Source: Chloroflexota bacterium (GTDB lineage: Bacteria; Chloroflexota; Dehalococcoidia; GIF9; AB-539-J10). From it: a stretch of 7,070 nt of DNA. This document shows positions 1 to 5,115 of the stretch, in pieces. Every line of letters starts with the position of its first letter. The stretch's first letter is position 1. The DNA is taken from the NCBI GenBank assembly GCA_015222295.1, contig JADFUZ010000065.1, forward strand, positions 1 to 7,070, read 5' to 3'. The notes beneath the pieces were generated by a model. It was not told the DNA's origin and made no database searches. It worked only from the letters and a program-made list of their open reading frames with translations. The translations under genes and the position numbers were made by a program.

Positions 1-20
1 ACCGGGGCTGATTTCGCAGA

Positions 21-620
21 ATGGCACGCGTGGCTGAGCCGATAGCCAAGCTAGTTGAGGCGCTTGGAAAGTTGCCCGGAATCGGGCCAAAAAGTGCCCA
101 GAGACTAGTCTATCATTTGCTGCATACTCCGAATGAGGAAGTGAAAGGCCTGGCGGAGGCGATCTTGACTCTCAAGGAGAAAATCGGTCTTTGTTCAATT
201 TGTTTCAATATTGCCGACTGCGATCCGTGCCCTGTCTGCCAGGACAAAGAGCGAGATCATTCGAAGATATGTGTTGTGGAGAGGCCCTCCGACATCGTTG
301 CTTTGGAACGGACCGGGAAGTACGGGGGTGTTTATCATGTGCTGCACGGGACTATCAGTCCTGGGGGGGGCATAGGGCCTGAGCAGCTGAAGATAAAGGA
401 GCTTGTGGCTCGCCTTCAGGACGGTTCGGTAAGTGAAGTCATTCTGGCCACCAACCCCAATTTGGAAGGTGAAGCCACAGCTATGTACCTGCGGCGGATG
501 GTCTTGTCTCCCGACATGCGGGTTAGTCGTCTGGCCCGGGGCCTGCCTTTCGGTGCCGACCTGGAGTATGCCGATGACATGACTCTAGGTCAAGCCCTTG
601 AAGACAGGAGGGAATTCTAG
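21..620 (+). CDS. recR: Recombination protein RecR
   Basis: RecR is the ring-forming partner of RecO (and RecF). It helps displace SSB and load RecA onto gapped single-stranded DNA during recombinational repair. The 199 residues match the usual length of about 200. Domains in order: a helix-hairpin-helix segment with LPGIGPKSAQRL (residues 18-29); a four-cysteine zinc finger at C58, C61, C70 and C73; a Toprim domain at about 81-176, including the ATNPNLEGEATA stretch (143-154); and the conserved C-terminal G-L-P-F-G-A-D-L-E-Y segment (174-183), which closes the ring interface. I chose the ATG at 21, although its Shine-Dalgarno is poor; an in-frame GTG at 30 would give M-A-E-P and is a possible alternative. 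recO follows after 11 bases, so the pair is probably co-transcribed. Identification is secure. Confidence 0.97.
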   Translation: MARVAEPIAKLVEALGKLPGIGPKSAQRLVYHLLHTPNEEVKGLAEAILTLKEKIGLCSICFNIADCDPCPVCQDKERDHSKICVVERPSDIVALERTGKYGGVYHVLHGTISPGGGIGPEQLKIKELVARLQDGSVSEVILATNPNLEGEATAMYLRRMVLSPDMRVSRLARGLPFGADLEYADDMTLGQALEDRREF

Positions 621-631
621 AAGGGTGGTGG

Positions 632-1399
632 ATGGGAGCGCCTCGCAGTTACCGAACTCAGGCTGTCATCATCAAGCAGTTCAAGCTTGGCGAAGCTGAC
701 AAGGTTCTCACCATCTATACGCCCGAATTCGGCAAGCTGAGGGCAGTGGCGAAGGGGGCTTGTCGGCCGGGAAGCAAACTGGGTGGTAATGTGGAGCCCC
801 TGACTCACAGCTCGATGATGTTGGCCAGGGGCCGTAACCTGGACATAGTCACTCAGAGCCAGACCGTTGATGTTTTCCCGGAGTTGAAGAGCGACCTGTG
901 GGGTATGGCCTGCGGTCTCTACGTTCTCGACCTTGTTGACTGCTCTACCGTGGAAAACAACGAGAATCGCCCTGTGTTTGAGTTGCTGCTCAGCGCGTTG
1001 AAGTGGTTGGGGCAATCCGGCGACAAGGAAATCGTGTTGCGCTATTTTGAGCTGCAACTTCTCGGCTATCTCGGCTATCGTCCTGAGCTGTACAACTGTG
1101 GCATCTGCGGCTCACCCATCAAAGCCGTGGTCAACGTCTTTGGCTTCGACCAGGGTGGAGTCTTGTGCCCTCGTTGCGGCGGGAAAGAGACTGCCTCCCG
1201 TTCTCTTTCGGTGGACGCTCTGAAAACCCTTCGTCTGTGGCAAGACTGTGACTATGCTACCGCCAGGCGGGTGGTGCTGAAACCGCAGTTGGCTTCAGAA
1301 CTGGAGCAGGTGATGCAGGGGTATATCAGATGTCTTCTGCAACGAGAGGTCAGATCGGTGGCTTGGCTGCATGAGCTGAGGAGGACGGAGGCGTGTTGA
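632..1399 (+). CDS. recO: DNA repair protein RecO
   Basis: RecO binds single-stranded DNA and SSB and, with RecR, promotes RecA loading and strand annealing in gap repair. The 255 residues fit the family. The N-terminal OB-fold (about 6-80) shows the typical opening Y-R-T-Q-A-V-I-I-K and the following G-E-A-D-K-V-L-T-I-Y-T-P-E-F-G-K-L. A helical domain follows, interrupted by a zinc-binding module with C156-x2-C159 and C179-x2-C182 (CGICG and CPRCG). The C-terminal helices end in Y-I-R-C-L-L-Q-R-E-V-R-S, a weakened form of the usual tail. The ATG at 632 follows a G-rich AAGGGTGGTG stretch that can act as ribosome binding site. The gene sits 11 bases after recR, which fits their joint function. 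Its stop codon lies inside the -35 box of the next promoter. Confidence 0.95.
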   Translation: MGAPRSYRTQAVIIKQFKLGEADKVLTIYTPEFGKLRAVAKGACRPGSKLGGNVEPLTHSSMMLARGRNLDIVTQSQTVDVFPELKSDLWGMACGLYVLDLVDCSTVENNENRPVFELLLSALKWLGQSGDKEIVLRYFELQLLGYLGYRPELYNCGICGSPIKAVVNVFGFDQGGVLCPRCGGKETASRSLSVDALKTLRLWQDCDYATARRVVLKPQLASELEQVMQGYIRCLLQREVRSVAWLHELRRTEAC

Positions 1400-1424
1400 C
1401 AGGGAGCATCTCAGGAACTAAAAT
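1396..1424 (+). promoter_or_regulatory. Sigma70-type promoter for the permease cassette
   Basis: TTGACA (1396-1401) is a perfect -35 box. After exactly 17 bases comes TAAAAT (1419-1424), which matches five of six positions of TATAAT. The -35 box contains the recO stop codon TGA (1397-1399), so recR-recO and the cassette can be separate transcripts even though they are only 68 bases apart. Transcription would start near 1431, giving a leader of about 37 bases before the TTG start at 1468. That is too short for a known riboswitch such as the ydaO-type c-di-AMP element. This is seen in sequence only; activity is inferred. Confidence 0.7.
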
Positions 1425-1467
1425 CCCACGGCCACCAAGACTGGTTTGATGATGGTAAAAGTTCACC

Positions 1468-3003
1468 TTGGACGCTAGCTGGCATCCCAAACCGGGCGAC
1501 AAGTTCGTTCGCCGTCCCCGAGCCAAGGCACATCCGCTGAAGCGAGTCCTGGGGGTGTTTGGCCTGTTCAGCGCTGGTTACGGCAATGTCGGCTCATCTA
1601 TCTACTACGCTTTGGGCCTTGTGGCCCTAATTGCAATGGGGGCGACTCCTGTTGTCCTGCTTATTGCTGGTGTCTTCTTCATCTTCACTGCTCTATCCTA
1701 TGCTGAAGGCACGGCTATGATACCCGAAGCTGGTGGTTCGGCCAGCTTCGCGCGCCGGGGATTTAATGACCTGCTTGCTTCCACCGCCGGTTGGGCGCTG
1801 GCATTCAGCTACATTGTAACGATTGCCATTTCTGCTTACGCTGTTCCCTCCTACCTGGGGTATTTCTGGGCACCACTGAAGGAGTCGGCCGCCGTGGGGA
1901 CACTGGCCGCCATGGGAATCGTGTTCTTTCTCATGTTGCTCAACGTGGTTGGTGTTAAGGAATCATCAATCCTGAATTCTGCTTTCGCCGTACTGGATGT
2001 GGTTACGCAAATACTCATCATAGTGCTGGCGGTCTTGTTCGTTTTCGATTCGCAAGTCCTGTTTCAGCGGATTGAGGCCTACTGGCCGTCGTGGTCTGAA
2101 TTGGTCTTTGGCGTTGCGGTAGCGACCATAGCTTATACGGGGGTTGAGACCATATCGCAACTGAGTGAGGAGACCAAGCGCCCCACCGTGAATGCTCCCC
2201 GGGCTCTGATCCTGATGATGATTGTTGTGCTGATACTGTTCAGTGGCATAGCCGTAGCTGGGTTCTCGGCTATGACGCCTCCGGAGATGGCCTCTGAGTG
2301 GGCCAGGGATCCCATAGCCGGCATTGCCCACTCTTTCTCTGCGATTATTGTTCCAGAAGAGGTTGCCGCCGGATTGTCAGCAGACCCGGATGTTGTTGTC
2401 GTTATTGCTGCGCTACTAAGCGGTACCCTCAAGTTTGTGCCAGTGCTGGTGGCGATACTGGCAGCGACGATTTTGATCATCGCCACCAATGCCGGGCTTA
2501 TGGGAATCTCCCGCTTGACATTCTCCTTAGGAAGGTTCCAGCTTTTGCCGCTGGCTTTATCCAGGGTTCACCCCAGGTTCAAGACGCCCTACAGGTCCGT
2601 AATCCTATACGCTCTTGTGGCAATCTTGCTTCTCGTGCCTGGCTTCTTTGCCAGTGACGTCTTTGTCAAACTGGGTGGTCTGTATGCCTTCGGTTCATTG
2701 CTGGCCTTCGCGCTGGCGCACGCCTCCATAATCAGACTGCGAGTGAAGTGCCCTGAGATGCCTCGGCCCTTCAAAGTGAGGGGCAATATCTGGCTTAGAG
2801 GTCACGAGTTGCCCATAACGGCTGTTCTGGGAGTGATCGTTACAGCGGTTATCTGGGTGATAGTGGTAATAGTGCAGCCCTACGCCAGGTGGGTTGGTTT
2901 TGGCTGGATGGCGTTTGGACTCACCGTCTATATTGTGTTTCGCCGGCGGAAGAATTTGCCCCTGGTGAAAGTGGCGCCTGAGGTCAAGGTGCCTATTGAC
3001 TAA
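1468..3003 (+). CDS. APC-superfamily permease, possible cation/K+ transporter
   Basis: This is an integral membrane transporter of 511 residues with about 12 hydrophobic helices, as in the amino acid-polyamine-organocation superfamily (approximate positions 27-50, 54-78, 103-125, 143-163, 168-193, 211-228, 246-268, 323-345, 378-394, 398-424, 449-470, 474-491). The unwound part of helix 1 carries G-Y-G-N-V-G-S-S-I-Y-Y-A-L-G (37-50). Helix 6 runs into Q-L-S-E-E-T-K-R-P (231-239), the family's usual helix 6 exit. An extended loop (about 269-322) separates helices 7 and 8, and both ends are cytoplasmic and basic. The start is a TTG; a TAA lies in frame 12 bases upstream and no ATG precedes helix 1, but there is no clear Shine-Dalgarno. 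The substrate cannot be read directly. The helix 1 motif resembles KUP potassium transporters and two RCK genes follow, so potassium or another cation is as plausible as an amino acid. Confidence 0.88.
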   Translation: MDASWHPKPGDKFVRRPRAKAHPLKRVLGVFGLFSAGYGNVGSSIYYALGLVALIAMGATPVVLLIAGVFFIFTALSYAEGTAMIPEAGGSASFARRGFNDLLASTAGWALAFSYIVTIAISAYAVPSYLGYFWAPLKESAAVGTLAAMGIVFFLMLLNVVGVKESSILNSAFAVLDVVTQILIIVLAVLFVFDSQVLFQRIEAYWPSWSELVFGVAVATIAYTGVETISQLSEETKRPTVNAPRALILMMIVVLILFSGIAVAGFSAMTPPEMASEWARDPIAGIAHSFSAIIVPEEVAAGLSADPDVVVVIAALLSGTLKFVPVLVAILAATILIIATNAGLMGISRLTFSLGRFQLLPLALSRVHPRFKTPYRSVILYALVAILLLVPGFFASDVFVKLGGLYAFGSLLAFALAHASIIRLRVKCPEMPRPFKVRGNIWLRGHELPITAVLGVIVTAVIWVIVVIVQPYARWVGFGWMAFGLTVYIVFRRRKNLPLVKVAPEVKVPID

Positions 3004-3024
3004 TGCAAGTGGATAAGCTACCAT
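2996..3024 (+). promoter_or_regulatory. Possible internal promoter for usp and the RCK genes
   Basis: TTGACT (2996-3001, five of six consensus bases) overlaps the permease stop codon. It is followed, after exactly 17 bases, by TACCAT (3019-3024, four of six). The predicted start of transcription near 3031 is only a few bases before the GTG start at 3034. That would make the usp message leaderless or nearly so and would explain the absence of a Shine-Dalgarno. It is weaker than the promoter at 1396, and a chance match is possible. Confidence 0.35.
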
Positions 3025-3033
3025 CCGTGACTT

Positions 3034-3468
3034 GTGGAACTGACGAAGGTCCTGGTGCCTATCAGCGGCACTATCGCTGACGACGAAGCTGTGAGGCTGG
3101 CGTGTACATTGGCCCGAAAACCCAAGGCTCGAGTCTACGTCGCACATATCATCGAGATTGAAAGGAGTCTTCCTTTGGATGCTCAGGTTGACTCAGGGTT
3201 GGAGAAGGCGGAGGAGGTACTCACCCACGCTGAGGATGTGGCCGCTGACGCGGAGTATGACATAGAGACGGACTTGCTCCAGGCTCGAGAAGCCGGTCCG
3301 GGCATCGTTGATGAAGCGATGGAAAGAGGGGTAGACTTGATTGTCATGGGCATTGGCTACAAGAGGCACCTGGGCGAGTTCGACGTGGGCGAAACTGTGG
3401 CCTATGTCTTGAAGGAATCCCCCTGTCAGGTCTTGCTGTATCGAGGACCGTTCAGCGAGAGTAGCTAA
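3034..3468 (+). CDS. Universal stress protein (UspA fold), degenerate ATP site
   Basis: This is a single-domain UspA-family protein of 144 residues, the normal length, expected in the cytoplasm. It starts with the usual beta strand K-V-L-V-P-I (5-10), has the mid strand A-R-V-Y-V-A-H-I-I (32-40), and ends with D-L-I-V-M-G-I-G (101-108) through P-C-Q-V-L-L-Y (130-136). The ATP-binding signature G-x2-G-x9-G-S/T is broken: after G106 the next glycine is at 108 rather than 109, and G119 is followed by E120 and then T121. The usual aspartate after strand 1 is S11. It may therefore belong to a class that does not bind ATP. The GTG start is the first possible one after the in-frame TGA at 3028, and it lacks a good ribosome site. 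The stop overlaps the next start by one base (TAATG). Usp proteins often accompany permeases and can act as nucleotide-sensing regulators; here that role is inferred. Confidence 0.88.
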   Translation: MELTKVLVPISGTIADDEAVRLACTLARKPKARVYVAHIIEIERSLPLDAQVDSGLEKAEEVLTHAEDVAADAEYDIETDLLQAREAGPGIVDEAMERGVDLIVMGIGYKRHLGEFDVGETVAYVLKESPCQVLLYRGPFSESS

Positions 3469-3866
3469 TGAATGTCACGATAATGGGCTGCGGGCGTGTG
3501 GGAGCGGAGTTGGCTCACCTGCTTGATGCTGAGGGACATAAGGTGACAATTATTGACACAGATGCGACTAGCTTCGACAAGTTGCCGCCCGATTTTGGGG
3601 GCGTGGCCCTTTTGGGCCGTGCCACCGACGAGGAGGAACTCGAGAAAGCAAACATCAGGCAATGCGACGCTTTTGTGGCGGTAACCCGAGAGGACGATAA
3701 GAATGCCATGGCGGCTCAGATTGCCAAGGAGATATTCGAAGTACCCAGGGTGATCTGCCGCGTTTATGACCCTTTGCGAGAGGAGTTCTATGAGAGCCTG
3801 GGGCTTGAGGCTATCAGCCCTACAGGCCTGTTTGCGCGTTTGATAAAAGAGAGACTGGAGAAGTAG
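3468..3866 (+). CDS. RCK N-terminal (TrkA-N) domain protein
   Basis: This is a stand-alone Rossmann-fold RCK domain of 132 residues, related to one half-module of the potassium-uptake regulators TrkA and KtrA. The dinucleotide-binding loop is G7-C-G9-R-V-G12, and the acidic residue ending strand 2 is D30 in V-T-I-I-D, favouring NAD(H) or a similar nucleotide. The later stretches V-A-V-T-R-E-D-D-K-N (70-79) and V-I-C-R-V-Y-D-P (95-102) are typical. There is no RCK C-terminal (ligand-binding) domain; the protein ends soon after the crossover helix. The start overlaps the usp stop by one base and the stop abuts the next gene, so translational coupling is likely. It presumably pairs with the following RCK protein to form a gating ring or dimer on a membrane partner. 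No Trk or Ktr pore gene is in the window, and the permease is the only candidate partner here. Confidence 0.9.
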   Translation: MNVTIMGCGRVGAELAHLLDAEGHKVTIIDTDATSFDKLPPDFGGVALLGRATDEEELEKANIRQCDAFVAVTREDDKNAMAAQIAKEIFEVPRVICRVYDPLREEFYESLGLEAISPTGLFARLIKERLEK

Positions 3867-4532
3867 ATGTACGTGATAATTGTTGGTGCGGGTGAGGTGG
3901 GTCGTTACCTGGGTAAGGAGTTGCTCAACTCGGGCAACGAGGTGCTGATGATCGAACGGGATCACAGCATATGTGAAGAACTGGGCGAAGAGTTGGGCAG
4001 TGTGTTCCTGTGTGGCGACGGGTGCGAGGTGGCATTATTGACCAAGGCAGGAGTCGCCAGGGCAGACATGTTTATTGCGGTGACCGACCAAGATGACGAT
4101 AACCTGGCAGCCTGCCAGATAGCCAAGCAGAAATTCCATGTCCCCGAGGTTATCGCTAAGGTCAATAGTCCCAAGAATGAGCATATCTTTGCCAAGTTGG
4201 GCATCGACCACACTGTGGATCGTGTGTCGCTTGTCCTGGAGCATATCAAGCTGCAGATTCCGATGTTCCCCCTGATTCACCTACTGAGTCTCAAGGACAG
4301 GGGCCTGGAACTCGTACTGGTCAGAATACTGGAACACTCACCAGCGGCAGGCAAAGCGGTGAAGGATTTGTCCTTACCCGATGGTTCTGTGGTCTCTCTG
4401 ATACTGCGTATGGGGCAGGAATGCGTTGTGCCGGCTACGGATGCCATGTTAGAAGTGGGTGACCAGCTTGTTTGTTCCATCCCCAGTGGAAGTGAGGAAA
4501 TAGTTCGAACTGGTCTCAGTGTCCCTGCCTGA
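3867..4532 (+). CDS. TrkA-family protein with RCK_N and RCK_C domains
   Basis: This is a two-domain regulator of 221 residues, the length of KtrA-type proteins and half of the four-domain E. coli TrkA. The RCK_N Rossmann domain (1 to about 130) has G7-A-G9-E-V-G12 and an acidic E30 ending strand 2 (V-L-M-I-E). It continues through A-V-T-D-Q-D-D-D-N (71-79) and V-I-A-K-V-N (95-100). The RCK_C domain (about 145-215) shows the family pattern from G-K-A-V-K-D-L-S-L-P (162-171) through I-L-R-M-G (179-183) to L-E-V-G-D-Q-L (195-201). In this family RCK_C binds a ligand such as c-di-AMP or a cation. GGAG sits six bases before the ATG, and the start directly follows the preceding stop. It is the last gene of the cassette. 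Confidence 0.93.
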   Translation: MYVIIVGAGEVGRYLGKELLNSGNEVLMIERDHSICEELGEELGSVFLCGDGCEVALLTKAGVARADMFIAVTDQDDDNLAACQIAKQKFHVPEVIAKVNSPKNEHIFAKLGIDHTVDRVSLVLEHIKLQIPMFPLIHLLSLKDRGLELVLVRILEHSPAAGKAVKDLSLPDGSVVSLILRMGQECVVPATDAMLEVGDQLVCSIPSGSEEIVRTGLSVPA

Positions 4533-4556
4533 GAAGGACTGGGATGACGCAGGGAC
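4521..4556. terminator. Inverted repeat between convergent genes, possible terminator
   Basis: GTCCCTGC (4521-4528) and GCAGGGAC (4549-4556) are perfect 8-base inverted arms around a 20-base loop. The loop contains the TGA stop (4530-4532) of the second RCK gene. The hairpin lies at the meeting point of two convergent transcription units, where a bidirectional terminator would be expected. Neither side has a run of T, so it does not look like a classical intrinsic terminator, and the loop is long. The remaining 31 bases before the HIT gene end show nothing else. Confidence 0.3.
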
Positions 4557-4587
4557 CGGTGTGCGGCTGTTCTCACGCCTGGAATCG

Positions 4588-5064
4588 CTACCCCATAGCA
4601 TCTCGCAGCTTGCTATAGGTGGCCGCCAGTCCCTCTGATATCACTCTGGTATCGGACAGCACGGGCAGGAAGTTGGTATCACCTTGCCATCGTGGCACTA
4701 TGTGGGTGTGAAGATGCTGCTCTATCCCGGCCCCGGCGCTCTTCCCCAGATTCAAACCCAGGTTGAAGCCATGGGGCTTGAGCACCTGTTCTAACAGGGC
4801 CAAGCTCCTCTTTACGAGTTGGAAGTGCTCCATTGCCTCCTCGTCTGACAGGTCCTCCAGGCGTGCTATGTGCCGGTAGGGTGCTACCATAAGGTGTCCC
4901 GGGTTGTATGGAAAAGCGTTCAGGATTATGAAATTGCCGTGATCCCGATGAAGGATGAGGTTGGCCTCGTCGGTGTTTTCCCCCGGTTTCTGGCACAGGA
5001 TGCAGCGGGTCCCATGGACTCTCCTGATATACTCTATCCTCCACGGCGCCCAGAGCTTCTGCAT
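4588..5064 (-). CDS. HIT-family nucleotide hydrolase/phosphorylase
   Basis: This is a histidine-triad protein of about 158 residues, probably acting on dinucleoside polyphosphates (Ap4A) or other AMP-linked substrates through a histidine-AMP intermediate. The catalytic triad is H-L-H-T-H-I-V, preceded by G-A-G-I-E-Q and followed by P-R-W-Q-G-D-T-N-F, which is close to the bacterial Ap4A phosphorylase-like branch. Near the N-terminus are L-W-A-P-W-R-I-E-Y-I and a C-x2-C pair (CILC) likely to bind zinc with histidines. I chose the ATG at 5064 because GAGG lies five bases upstream and because relatives begin M-x-x-L-W-A-P-W-R. Two in-frame ATGs at 5082 and 5079 would add six or five residues but have no ribosome site. 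It follows rpoD by 51 bases on the same strand with no visible terminator, so it is probably in the same operon. The exact substrate is not readable. Confidence 0.92.
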   Translation of the reverse strand: MQKLWAPWRIEYIRRVHGTRCILCQKPGENTDEANLILHRDHGNFIILNAFPYNPGHLMVAPYRHIARLEDLSDEEAMEHFQLVKRSLALLEQVLKPHGFNLGLNLGKSAGAGIEQHLHTHIVPRWQGDTNFLPVLSDTRVISEGLAATYSKLRDAMG

Positions 5065-5069
5065 TCCTG

Positions 5070-5074
5070 CCTCA
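5070..5074 (-). promoter_or_regulatory. Ribosome binding site deciding the HIT gene start
   Basis: On the minus strand TGAGG lies five bases before the ATG at 5064, whereas nothing purine-rich sits at a suitable distance before the ATGs at 5082 and 5079. This supports the shorter protein beginning M-Q-K-L-W-A-P-W-R. Confidence 0.55.
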
Positions 5075-5115
5075 TTCATCATGCCGTGGTCTTCACACCC
5101 AGTTCCGCGGTGAAT

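Noticed and set aside
617..1057. 146-codon open frame on the minus strand over recO
   Set aside because: It lies opposite the secure RecO coding sequence and shows no family features; it is treated as a shadow of codon bias.
1425..1467. c-di-AMP (ydaO-type) or other riboswitch in the permease leader
   Set aside because: The predicted leader is only about 37 bases and contains just a 4-base ACCA/TGGT hairpin, too small for any known riboswitch aptamer of this type.
2695..3147. 150-codon minus-strand frame across the permease/usp junction
   Set aside because: It overlaps two real genes on the opposite strand, is low in hydrophobic pattern and rich in H/R/Q as expected for an antisense artefact.
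5065..5115. Terminator between rpoD and the HIT gene
   Set aside because: Only a CCGCGG palindrome and weak pairing are present, with no stable stem followed by a T-run on the minus strand.
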